DNA of 64,000 bases, taken from the NCBI GenBank assembly GCA_015680685.1, contig MNCI01030540.1, forward strand, positions 9,203-73,202. Reading direction: 5' to 3'. The stretch is from Gnetum montanum. Its lineage: Eukaryota > Streptophyta > Gnetopsida > Gnetales > Gnetaceae. The position numbers and the translations under genes were made by a program. Shown here piece by piece: positions 48,901 to 60,597 of this stretch (its first letter is position 1; each line of letters starts with the position of its first letter). The notes below the pieces were generated by a model, which saw nothing but the letters and a program-made list of their open reading frames with translations, ran no database searches and had not been told where the DNA came from.

Positions 48901-50033
48901 ATGCAGGAAACAATGGTGAACCATCCAAAAAACATGATACATCTAAAACAATGGATCCGAGCAAAAATGACAAACCAACAAAGCATGAAATAAAACTATT
49001 GGGGCCAATGGACCCAGTCACCACTGATGCAAACACCCCCAACAGTAGAGACTTGGCAACGGCTTTAACGCAAGTCACATAAGCCCTTAAGCAAAATAAC
49101 ACTTCGCTAAGCTTATATGATTTGGTTCTTACATCCCAAACACATCGTGAAGCCTTGGTACGCATGCTAACATCCATCCCAGTAAGCGAGAACTTGCCCC
49201 CAAATGAACCATCCATTCATGCCGTAATGTACTCGCCCCAAGGGTCAACATCTAAACCACTAAGCTTTCACAACGATAACATTAAAGTGGATAAGAAAAT
49301 AGGGGAGGTGACAATAGCCCCCATGTTTATAACGATATGCATAAATCAGTTCAAGATACATAGGGTCCACGTAGACGATGGGGCTGCTACGAACGTGGTA
49401 CCATACCCCATTGTGGAACAACTAGGGCTGACCGAGTTAATCAAACCAACCGCAACTACATGTGTAAAATCATTCAGCAGGTCACGCATGATGGTCAAAG
49501 GTATAGTAACCTTAGACTTCATAGCGGGGGACCAGTTTCCCACATCTACTGACTTTGTGGTGGTCGATGAAATGCCAGGATTCAACCTAATATTAGGAAG
49601 ACCCTAGTTGGCCCAACTGAAAGCAGTTTCCTCCACCATACATCAAGAAATTCACCTACCTTATGAAGGCGGTGAAATTGTCATAAATGGGGAAGTGGCT
49701 ACACCTATCATTTCATCACACATAGACACAGACCAAGGCTCAGAGGTTGAACTCGAAAATCCTAGCCGAAACAACATAAACGAACAACAACCGGTAGACA
49801 GTAATCCAAATCCACCTAAAACAGAAACACCTGCACCTGACATTGTACGTACTCCTTCTCAATTAGAAACTGACATAGAACTCACCACAGATACTGAAAC
49901 ATCTAAAAACACTGACACAGAAGCCATTCCATTAGACGTCCCTTAGGCTGAATTACCATTCAATGTGATCAACGAAGGGGACACTGAATACAGAATCATA
50001 CCCATCGACACATCGCCTAACATTAAAAATTAA
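45942..50033 (+). pseudogene. gag: gag-protease polyprotein of the Tat-type element
   Basis: A single frame of 1363 codons plus a final TAA, from ATG 45942 (MNPANTTATT). It has ten premature stops (46026, 46257, 46299, 46950, 47298, 48720, 48774, 49080, 49605, 49944) but no frameshift. Residues 1-400 are Pro/Gln-rich and disordered. The capsid-type domain is at about 408-575 (PTLTKYNGEIDPNAH, FPMSLAGRALDWY, YNLKPEVTLDSF). A Cys/His box FCDYHQCNGHGTNYC lies near residue 714. A repeated linker follows with several YVVRVPP-type motifs. Protease is near residues 1140-1225: VHVDDGAATNVVPY at the active-site position (usual form DGGSS) and FNLILGRP. Some stops fall where homology or repetition predicts Arg (48720) or Trp (49605). 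Confidence 0.88.
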
Positions 50034-50054
50034 AAAATTAAAAAGTCCCTAAAA

Positions 50055-50300
50055 TAATACCATCATAACATGTCTGAAATGACATTAAACTACAACAAAT
50101 CAGAAAAAAACATTAAACTACACTCCCTGTCTGGAATGACGTTAAACTATCATGTCCTCAATGAAATAAAACTAGCCACGATCAGAAATGGTTAGTCAAC
50201 CGAGGAACCCACCCACGTTATCCAAAATGTTACTTGTTTACAACTGGGGCCCTTCATGGCCTTAAACTACGTATGTGGCCCGCAATGGCCTTAAACTAGA
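50055..50300 (+). repeat. TTAAACT short-repeat array, downstream of protease
   Basis: Five to six copies of a unit centred on GACATTAAACTAC or TGGCCTTAAACTA, spaced 25-60 bases. The same unit recurs at 55425-55545 and 59140-59430. Confidence 0.75.
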
Positions 50301-50523
50301 TCACACACTTGTACTTTGTTTTCCTCTTATGATTACATCCGCATATTACACTTAGAAAAAAATGAAAAAATAAACCAAAATATTTTACATTGCTATGTGG
50401 TGTGTGCAATCAAACTCAAAATCAACAAAAAGTATTTATACATGCAATGCTGTACAATTATAAGTGTCAATTGTTGTTGTTTATCTCAAAATTTTCAATT
50501 TACAATTCCCATATCAATTTGAG

Positions 50524-53500
50524 TCAGCATAGTTCTAAAGAAAATACTAAAAAACTAAGCATCTGGGATGGGAGGATCGTCCCCTTTTGGTCCACCAGTG
50601 TCAAGGGCCCCTGCTCCACTAGGGCCAGCTTCTAAAAATACCAAATGAGACAACCAATATAAGAATAAGATAGTGTCAAAATTTCAAACATTCTTCAGAA
50701 AATCAATTTCACAATGACAAAATACTTACCATAGGAGATCCCCCCAAACCAAACTCCAATCGACGAAGGATTTCCTCTTCCGAAACACTAGCCCAATCTG
50801 TCTCACCAAGGCCTAGGTCAACATTTGCCAAGGCCTTTCCCTTGTCAACAGCCGACTAGATAGGATGTTTTAGAGGAAATTCACCCACAGTAACTTCCCC
50901 AGAAGCAGTTGTAATAACCCTCTTAGGAGATTCTATCTCAACTATGGTGTTCTCCGCAAAAGTATCGAACGCAGAACGTAAGCCCAAACCCTCTACGAAC
51001 ATCTCAAGTTGTCGTTTCTCTATAGAAACTTCTTTCAATGATTTCTTATAGTGGTGCTTATGATTCTTCTCATCTTAACCCCACTTACGCACCTTGGAGG
51101 TAAAGGCCTTCCAATCCTAGCACTTGAGATTCAATAGGTCTATCTGGGCTTTACGTTCCGCTAGCCTTCGAGTTAGTGACGCATGGCGATTTAACAAGTT
51201 CCAATATCTATTGTACGTAATCTTGGACGTTTACCAAGAACTATCACCTACTAATCGGGCCGAAGCGAATTCATAACAAGCTTTGAAGTCATCGCGTTCG
51301 ACTGATAACTCGAAGGCTTCCTTCTCCTTTGTCTGGATCTACAACCATAGTTGTTTGATGGATCGCCTACAGGTCCACACTAACTTGGTGTTATGGATAA
51401 GGCTTTCCGCCATCTCATTGTAAATTGGCCTTGGTACCTGTTCCACTTCTGGGGGTAGTGTAGGCAAACTGTCGATGCTAATTACCTCGGAAGGATCCCA
51501 CCTCAACTTGGCACCTATGCATACGAAATGATCAAACATTAAGATAACAGAAATAGGGTGTGACACTCTAAAATGGCAAACCATTTGAAAACGTTATACC
51601 TATTTCGGGGTTGACCTCCTGAATTCGTTCGACAACTTCTTCTACGATCCCAACCACAAAATCCATCTTACTTGGCATTTTCGTCCAAGTAAATGGCTCA
51701 CGGGTGCGTGATGAACTAACCTCCGTGGTCCTCTCAGGGGGAACCGTCTTCATGGATACGTCCAAGTGCACCGTCTTGGTTTTGCTACCTTCGTCTGAGA
51801 AAAATGAAAGCATGAAAATAAAATACATAGCGATGACAACTAACAGGGCAAGATGAAATAAGATAAAAAGAAAACATACCGGCCTCCTTGTCACCTTCTG
51901 GGGGATCCCCTAAGTCTAGATTTCCCTGAAGAAAGTTGCGGAACATTTGTTCGACACCACCCTGGTCATCCAACGGCTCAGTTTCTATGGTGTCTTCCTT
52001 TAACTCCTCTGTTCCTCCACCCTGATCCTTCTCCACATTTTCCTCTTCATTATTCCACTCTATGTTGGTCTCCTCCTCCTCAGTAATGGTTTTTAATGCA
52101 TGCTTCCTCACTTCTTAAATCAAGCCAAAGACATCAGTGACATGTAAGCGATTGAAGAAAAAATTATGGACAAAATGAAAACAATGAAACAATAAGCTGG
52201 CAAAGTCTACATACCAGGCATCTTGAACCTTATGTACTTCACTCGTGGCTCGCTCACATTCGAAACTTCCCCAGCTAGGTGTTCGTGTCTTTTCAGCTTC
52301 AATTTGGCCTGGCCAATGGTTTCTTTGATAACCCACTCAGCTCTTCTTGTAGTGAGGGGCACATCATCTGGCTCTAACCCCAGACTATCGTGAGTATGAA
52401 TGGAGGTACCCGATGATCCCCTGGTCATAATAGACACAAACTCATCAATGCCGTCAGGAGCATCTTGGGACTTGGCTATTTTGAACAGGTGGTTGATGCA
52501 TGGATGAGATAGTTGACCTCGATCCCGTAGAACAAACTTGTTGTTCGCATGGACTACTAGAAACTCGGCGAAGCAATGAAGGTAACCAGTGAAGAAGGCA
52601 AAGGTGAAGTGGGATTGCACCTCAACATTCAAGCGCAATCACACTATCTCCTTGTGCAAGCCAGACAACAAAAATTCAGCCCTGTTATAGCGCATGTCAG
52701 TTTCCAGGATAGTTCGCATGACGCATACAGCCTCAACTCCAAGACTCCATACCTGAGAAAGGGTTTTGGGAAATACCCGTAATCTAAACAGGGGATATAG
52801 TTCATTTACCTCCTCAACCTTTGCTTTCCCCTGCATCGGGAACCCCTTGGCACCCTTGGCCAGGACCAGCCAGTCCTCCAATTCATGCACCGTTTGGATC
52901 TCTTTATCAGCCCTGTCTAAAACTACACTTATGCCATCTGCCGGTACCCCAAATAAGTTTGAAAAGAACTCTGGCAATAGATGGAAAACTACCTTAACAC
53001 CCTTAATGCGGGTGCTGTAGTAGCAGACAGACTCATTAAAGGAATCCACAATCCCGATCATTTCTCCTATAGATACATCAGGACTCGGGGTCGTGAAGAG
53101 CTCCATAAGGCCGGCATTGTCTAAGCAATGAACAATAGATGGTGGGGCATGGTTACGCAACCATTTCTAAGCCTTAGTCACCTCCCTGAACTTCATCGAC
53201 AAGGTTGTCTTGATTCACCCAGTTGTAACAGGATCCCTGCCAGGAGGTACATCAACTGCAAGTACAATTTGGGATTTTTGTATCAGTATAACTCTCAATA
53301 GTTAAAACACGTTAACACATCTAGGAAGGGTTGTCATTTACCATCAGGGGTGGACTTGGATGTGCTGCCTGAACCAGAGTCACGAGGGAAAACTGGCCCC
53401 TGGTCTGACCAATCTTTATCCAGCCATCCACGAGCTTGGCACATAGCCAATGCTCTAGAGAATCGTTGGTGAAAATAGACGACATCCCCCTTCATTAGAC

Positions 53501-55039
53501 CTAATACAGCTTTACGAAGGGTGGGATCCACCATAAAGGCCTCTAGAGCGGTACGAGCTAAGGCAAGCCCATCATCCTTGACACATATTCCATCTACATT
53601 AACTTTAGGCCTACAAACGAACGGATGTCAAAATTGAGGCAAAGGCCAAATGGCGAAAAGAAGCAATAGACTTGAACGATCCTACCTGCCCACTCAGTAC
53701 ACTATGCCAGGAGGGTTCTGGAACAGTGTGTGCACACGCGTGGCTAAAAACAAGGTGTTGTCAAGGTAGTCCTTCCCTCGTGGTAATCAGGCCCACACAT
53801 GCGCTAACGGGCGTGTGGACCTGGGCCCGTAGGAAGAATCGTTCTCCTTTGTAAGCTGCCCCTCGTCGATGTCTTCCATGAAGACAGCGACATCCTCTAC
53901 GGCTCCTGGCAGCATTGCCTCAAGCACGCTCTATGCCACCAGTTCACTTAGATGCGACCAGATAACCACTTCAAAATTATCCAGTATGAAGGGTAGGAAT
54001 TCAGACGCACCTTCTCTAAACCAGACCCCATTGTTGTCTACAGTTAGGTCCGGGGTAGGCTCATCAGCCTCAATGGGGCCAAACCATGTCAGCACCCCAA
54101 CAAGCTCAACAACAAGTAGAAAATGCTTACTATCCCTGCAAGCAATTAGGATGCCATGATAAATCAGCCATGCATCAAAAACAACGTGAAAAACACAAGT
54201 TTACATCATAACCGACACTTTGAAAAATTTCCCAACTGTTTACGCTCGGCGTATACACTGCTAAACCTAGCGTATACACTGTCAAAATTTGTTTACGCCT
54301 GGCGTATACGCTGCCTGACCCAGCGTATACACAGACAACCAACTATTTACACTATCGCCCGAACATCTTACACTCAGTGTATACGCTAAAGAAACCCTCA
54401 GCGTATATGCCACAGAAGTGGCTAGCGTAAATAGTCTACACTAGACACTGAACAACAGTTTACGACCGGAAGCATAAAAAACGAGTCTGCGCTATCATAC
54501 TTAAAAGGACAACTGTGTATGCTCAGCGTATACGCTGTAGAAACCCTCAGCGTATACGCTGTCACAACATAGATCATCTACGCTGATAAAATAGAAAGCT
54601 TATGCTGACAAAACAGAACTCCGTACATATAAAACATATTACACCATACAGCCTTTAGCCTATACGTTGATACAATCATCTACGCTTCGGGAAAGAAAAA
54701 GGGGATTTCACTGTGCACTGAAAATAGATCACGCTATGACAGTCTATGCTAACCTGACTCTACGCTAAACTTTACACTCAACGTATACGCCGACGTCGCT
54801 ACACTAAACTTTATGCTCGGCATATACACTGAAATCCTCTATGAGACTGTCTATGCTACGAAGCACGCACAAGCAAAAATAACCAACAGAGACAGGATCA
54901 GAGCCTACCTATGTGATGGTCCAAGTCATGATGGAATCCTTGGCCGCAGCAAGCACTGCAGCATGTCTTCGCTCTCCTCTGCGAAGGTCAAGTCAGGACT
55001 CTTTCTCCCCTGCCCTTCCACCTCCTTGCCCTTTCCCAT
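50524..55039 (-). pseudogene. Antisense eight-exon gene inside the gypsy element
   Basis: Inferred exons, 5' to 3': 55039-54909, 54135-53686, 53610-53342, 53255-52215, 52113-51880, 51794-51600, 51514-50730, 50631-50524. All introns are GT-AG; donors include GTATGT and GTAAGT, and acceptors include TGCTTGCAG and TTTCTCAG. Every phase agrees and the total is 1071 codons. About twelve premature stops (exons 1, 2, 4, 7) and no indels. Exon 2 (residues 44-193) resembles FCP1/NLI-interacting HAD phosphatases: GVWFREGASEFLPFILDNFE, VIWS, DNTLFL, QNPPG. The catalytic Asp motifs are replaced (VELVG, LATRV). Exon 4 has a RIKGVKVVFHLLPEFFSNLF-like segment recalling the putative plant transposon protein domain. 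Exons 5-6 are acidic; exon 7 looks helical and charged. Gene structure is well supported; function is unknown. Confidence 0.8.
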
Positions 55040-55225
55040 CTCAACATCTATGCTGCGATTGATAGCTTACCCTGAGGGTTTAAACTCTGTATGCCTACGC
55101 TCGACCTTCTACGCTCGACGTCTACGCTGGGGTTTAATCAGCGTCTACACTGGGGTTTAATCGATCGGCGTCTACGCTGGGGTTTGGGTTTACACTTACG
55201 CTAGGTTTTGCTATTTACGCTTACG
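54235..55225 (-). repeat. GCGTATACGC / CTACGCTGG word array in 5' UTR and intron 1 of the antisense gene
   Basis: Many copies of CAGCGTATACGCTG and AGCGTATACAC (54240-54840), and of GGCGTCTACGCTGGGGTTTA (55080-55200). It lies downstream of the antisense TATA box, on both sides of exon 1. The same words fill the LTR regions at 45515-45850 and 60598-60960. Confidence 0.8.
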
Positions 55226-55262
55226 CTCAGAAAATCCTATGTGACAAATGATGCCCCCCCCC

Positions 55263-55273
55263 CTTTTTATAGC
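55263..55273 (-). promoter_or_regulatory. TATA box of the antisense gene
   Basis: Minus strand reads GCTATAAAAAGG, next to a run of C on the plus strand (55248-55263). It lies about 225 bases upstream of the proposed ATG at 55039, leaving a word-rich 5' UTR. Confidence 0.65.
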
Positions 55274-55424
55274 GCTCAACCGTCGCTGACGCCGCCGCCT
55301 CCCAGTTTGCTACTTTTTGCCTTTTTACTCATTTTTCGCCAAAACTCGCTAAAAAATAATAAAAAAATAGAAATTACTACATCCCAGTTCCCCTGTGAAC
55401 CCCATTCCAGGTGTTTATGTAGAA

Positions 55425-55545
55425 CATTCCAGCTTAAACTGCCATGATGACCCGGTATGGCCTTAAACTGCCATTCACGGCCCGGTACGGCCTTAAACTG
55501 CCGTCACGGCCCGGTACGGCCTTAAACTGCCATGCATCCCGGTGT
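55425..55545 (+). repeat. TTAAACT short-repeat array, upstream of pol
   Basis: Four near-identical units ending GGCCTTAAACTGCC (one reads AGCTTAAACTGCC), joined by CACGGCCCGGTAC. This is the best-preserved of the three arrays. Confidence 0.85.
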
Positions 55546-55655
55546 GACGATAATCCACTATCATGCATGTACACATAATCTAAAATTACCAAAGAGCATA
55601 AGAACGATACCCATTAGCTCATTCAGCTCTCTGTTTATTGGCAGGAGCCAGCCTG

Positions 55656-58600
55656 ATGGATTGCCAGCACTTAACTGAACCATTAATTATCGATGGACCA
55701 TATGGAAAAATTGCAAGGGGCATCAACATAAACCTCATCCACTTAAGTTCATCAACAGACGATGCAGTCATAGCCTCAACACAGTAAACAATAGACAATT
55801 ACAAAGACATGACAAAATCCCTCGACATAGAAGCCAAAAATATCACTGAAGACCCGTTGACTGAAACCCCCATCACCATGCCCAATGGGGAAATTAAAAT
55901 ACTAAAATTAAGCACATTACTAAAACCACACCTAGCCAAAAACATTGAAGACGTGCTTAGGGAAAATATGAAAGCATTCACTTGGTCTTATACGGACATG
56001 CCCAGACTAGATCCCCAAATTGTCCAGCACAACATTATCCTTGACCCAAAATTGAGACCGGTAAAACAAAAGGCATGAAAGGTTAAACCCGAAGTGGCAT
56101 TGGCAGTTCATAATGAGATCACCAAGCTTTATCAAGCTGGTTTCATTCGAGCTATTGATTACGCCGAGTGGGTATCCAACATGGTCATTATCCCAAAGAA
56201 GAACAAAAGCATTCATTTATGTATTGACTTCTGGGATCTCAACGTCGCAACCATAAAAGATGATTTTCCCCTACCCAGCATCAATCAACTTGTCAACTCG
56301 ACTGCCGGGCACATGCTATTATCTTTTATGGACGGCTTCTCGGGGTATAATCAAATACGCATCAACCTGGAGCATCAGCTTCGGATAACCTTTATGACAC
56401 CATGGGGAACCTTTTGTTACACAATGATGCCCTTTGGTCTCAAAAATGCTAGGGCCATGTATCAAAGAGCAATGACATTCATCTTCAGTGATTACATATT
56501 ACACTCACTCAACAACTATGTAGACGACATTGTGGCTAAGTCCAAAACATCAGAACAACATATACAAGACCTTGACCTAGTATTAAAACATTGTTTAAAG
56601 TATGAATTGAGACTCAACCCAAAAAAATGTGTCTTCGACGTCAAGATAGGAAAAATGCTGGGATTTATAGCCTCAAAAGTAGGGAGACGAGTAGACTCCA
56701 ATAAGGTTAAGGCCATAACAAACCTAAAACCACCAGGCAACCTTACCAAACTTCGAGGTCTACAAGGTAGATTACAGTTTATCAGGCGCTTCATAGACAA
56801 ATTAACGGACAAACTAAAACCTATGAACCACCTGTTATGCAAGAACGTCCATTTTGAATGGACTCCGCAGTGTCAAGAAGCATTCGATAACATTAAAATG
56901 GCACTTGCCCGATTACCCACGGTTTATCCACCTCAAAATGATAAATCGTTCACTTCGGATTCGTCAATCGCGTCTATGCTTTGCCAAAAACAAGATGATG
57001 GAACCGAAGTCCCTGTATACTACTTAAGCCATGCATTAGTTGCCCACGAGAAAAAGTATAATGACGTGGAGAGGTCCTGTTTAGCGTTGGTCTTTTCTTT
57101 GAGAAAATGGTGACATTACCTCTTCCATAACCAAGTTAATATAATTTGCAAGGATAATGTGCTCAGGGCAATCATAGGAAATATTTACGAAATGAGTCGA
57201 ATAGCCCGCTGGAAAGCCATGATAGCTGAATTTGACCTGCACTACATAGCGCAATCATCAGTCAAAGGTCAAGCCATAGCAAGTCAAATGACCACGTCAC
57301 CAACCCACGATCAAGCAACAATAGAGCTAGAATTCCCGGATGAAAATATAAGCACAATAGACATAGTTCCCAACGACTACAATGTCATTCTAAACTTTGA
57401 TGGAGCATCCACCTCTCAAGGGGGAAGTGCAGCCGTTGTCATCACCTATCCCTCTGGGGAGATCCGACCTTTGCTTATCATTTCAACTTTCACTATACAA
57501 ACAACATAGCAAAGTATGAGTCTCCTTAGAGGTCTCGCAGCGGCATTGGCTTTGGACATCACACAGCTTGTGGTCAGAGGAGACTCGCAACTGGTCATAA
57601 ACCAGGTCACAGACGTCTATACATGTAAAGCTCAACATTTACAACCATACTGCGACCTGGAAAAACACCTAATGCAGCAATTTGAAAACATCGATGTGCA
57701 ACACATATCTAGAAATGACAATACCATCGCAAATGCACTAGGCACCTTGGCATTAAACGTATCGCCTGACATGTTCCACACGTTGCCAAGCTCCATGACT
57801 AGTTGTGCCAAACCAATAACCGATACTCTTGACACGCTGCTGGTCGCATCCGTCAGTACAACACGCGCAATAGAATGGTATGATGACATAAAAGAATACC
57901 TTCTACGTGGCGAAACACCACGACATCTAACAAATGCACAAAAGGATGCAGTACAAAAACGTTCTAAGCAGTATACCTTGGTAGGGGACATATTATGTCA
58001 TAGATCCTACGAAGGCATATTTTTAACATGCGTCAATAGTATCGATACCCAAAACATTGTCGAACAAGTACACGACGGACTGTGCGGAGGACACATAGCG
58101 CCAAAAGCCATGGCAACAAAGATAAGACGCTTAGGCTACTATTGGCCACACATGGAATATGAATATCTCTCCAAGGTTAAAACATGTAGTACTTGTCAAA
58201 AACATAGCTATCTAATCCACGTCCCACCAAATGAGTTGCATACAGCACAAATCACGTGGCCCTTTCAAAAGTGTGGATTGGACCTTATCGGCTCGATAAC
58301 ACCCTCATCTTCTACAGGGCATAGTTTCATCATAACCGCAACCGAATATTTCATGAAGTGGGTAGAAGCTGCTCCCCTTCGAAAAACTACATCTAAACAT
58401 GTATGCAATTTCATTCTCGAAAACATTGTAACCCGCTTTGGCATTCCCATGACAATCATCACTGACAACGGGCCACAATTTAGCAGTGCTGAGACCAAAA
58501 CTTTTTGTGAAAGTCTAGGGATCAAACACTCATTTTCATCCCCTTACTATCCTCAGAGCAATGGGCAAGTAGAGGCAATGAACAAAATGATCATTACAAT

Positions 58601-59114
58601 ACTTAAAAAGATGCTCACCCAAAGCAAGCGAAGATGGCACGAACAATTGGTATACGCACTGTGGGCATACTGTACTACGCATCGAACCTCAACAAGTAAA
58701 ACACCATATAGTCTTATTTACGGTTCAGAAGCTGTTTTACCTTTGGAATTATAGGTACCATCTTTAAGGATCACGCTTTCTGGACTCCTCGACGACGGGC
58801 AGAACAATGATCTGCGCATCATTGACCTGGACTTGGTGGAGGAAGAACGCATACGTGCGCTCGATCAGATCGAATGGTACCAAAAACAACAATGGCAACG
58901 ACATTGGCATGACACCCATAAGCGCCCCATCAAAGAAGGTGACTTTGTACTTAAGGAAATTCCGGAATATTTGGACAAGTTCTCAGCCAACTAGGAAGGG
59001 CCTTACTTGGTCACCAAAGCATTTGATAATGGAGAATTTAAGCTAGCTGATATGGAAGGGAATGAACTTGCCAATCCAACCAATCACTTGTTCCTAAAAC
59101 CGGTCTACATTTGA
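55656..59114 (+). pseudogene. pol: pol of the Tat-type element
   Basis: In-frame from ATG 55656 (MDCQHLTEPLIIDGPYGK) to TGA 59112: 1153 codons with six premature stops (55785, 56076, 57111, 57507, 58752, 58992). RT: SIHLCIDFWDLNVATIKDDF, LSFMDGFSGYNQI, FGLKNARAMYQ, NNYVDDIVAKS (YVDD intact). RNase H: FTSDSS, SHAL, DVERSCLALVFSLRKW. Second RNase H: LNFDGASTSQG, VRGDSQLVINQV and ANALG, where the usual Asp is Asn; the NNIAKYES segment is out of frame between two small compensating deletions (about 57480-57530). Integrase: HHCC zinc site (VHDGLCGGH, KTCSTCQ), GLDLIGSI, TDNGPQF and GQVEAMNK give the DDE triad, then a GDFVLKEIPEYLDKF C-terminal part. Confidence 0.92.
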
Positions 59115-59139
59115 GTACAAGCTCAGGTACATGGAAGTC

Positions 59140-59430
59140 CTGGATCATGACTTAAAATTGATACCACAGAAGAGTCCTGGATCATGACTTAAAACTGATA
59201 CCACAGCTCGTCTTGGAATTATGACGATAAACTGATACCACACAGTGTAAGCAATGACGATAAACTAGCACACGTCCGGCATGACAGTAAATTGCCACCA
59301 TCACATTCACCAGAGTTCGCTAAGACTATAAACTAGTTTGCCTCTCTATGGTCCGCTAAGACTAGAAACTGGCAACGCAATGTCCACCACAACGTTAAAT
59401 GGGCAATGCCCAACAGGTAACGACATAAAA
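59140..59430 (+). repeat. TTAAACT-related short-repeat array, downstream of pol
   Basis: About nine degenerate units of ATGACTTAAAACTGATACCAC / ATGACGATAAACTG type, spaced 20-50 bases. Confidence 0.7.
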
Positions 59431-60597
59431 CTAACCCATCTCTGGTTCCTCAATCCGTCGCCACATTCAAACTTCATCATTGCATCACTCACCATCAAAT
59501 GATCCTACCAACACTGCCACCATTCATTTACAGTGCCTGAAATCTCCTTCAGCATCTTTGTTCCATCTGTAGCTATGTAAGTCTAAGATCGCTTATTCAC
59601 TCATGGTTTTCTTGTCTCCTTAGAGTTATGATTTCAGGGTGACACCCAGAGGCTTTCGCACAAGAATGCACTTTGTCACAGGCAGCGAGATGGGACAATG
59701 TTCACAGCACACATGGCAAGACTAAATCAAACCATTCTCTAGTACATCCCCATCTCTCGACACACACTCTCTCTATGCATCGACACAGTTTACTCAGTCA
59801 CACCTTTGATACACCCAGTACATCCAAAGCTTTGAGCATGCTTTTGCATACTGTAACACTTTGAAGTAGTTGCAAAACACGACATAGCACTTGCGCATGA
59901 GTACAAAATCAAGCAAAGTTTCTTCAAAAAAAAAAAAGCTATCTTGGAAATAAGTACTCATGTCAAAAAAAATCAAAGAAAAACATCCAGTTGCATAGCT
60001 TTGGCTCTCCACCAACAGGCTTCCCCTAAAAACTAAACAAGGGCCCTGTTCCTCCAAAGAATGTAACACATCCACCCATGGCTTTGGTCTTGCCAGCAAG
60101 TTCTCTTGAACATTACCCAAGTGTCTTGCTCCGCCAAAGGACGCACATTACATGTTTGGATTCCAAGTCTACTAAATAGTGGCTATTGACAAGGATCAGC
60201 ATGACCCACACACCAGAGCATCCCCTTTTCACCAAGCACAATCCCTAAGGTAGTTACTAGGCCCCACAATCCCCATTCTTCTACTAGTTACAAAGCCCAT
60301 TTTCCCAATCTCATGTACTACTGAACACGGTGCGATGACGTCTAGTCAAGTGGCAATGGACAAAGTCTCTATCAAGTTGTTTGTGGTGTTTTGCACTTCT
60401 TTGTCAAGGCTTCTCAGGTCGATTCCTCCAAACGTCAACAAAGAGGAGCCAATAAAACACCACAAAATTTGGAGCTTAGTACTTGTTCAACACCAAGCAG
60501 GTCCCTGGGACCCACAGATAACCATAGCTACATCTGGTGTCGCACTTGGCAACTTCAGAGATCCGATGCTTAATTTTCACTAAGTATCCATGTCCAG
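59431..60597 (+). other. 3' region / U3 of the Tat-type element
   Basis: No supported gene. The frames here lack known domains. An A-run is at 59928-59938. The polypurine tract and LTR start could not be placed. Confidence 0.45.

Noticed and set aside
54813-55447. Plus-strand frames near the antisense promoter
   Set aside because: They overlap exon 1, the word array and the TATA region of the minus-strand gene and lack domains.
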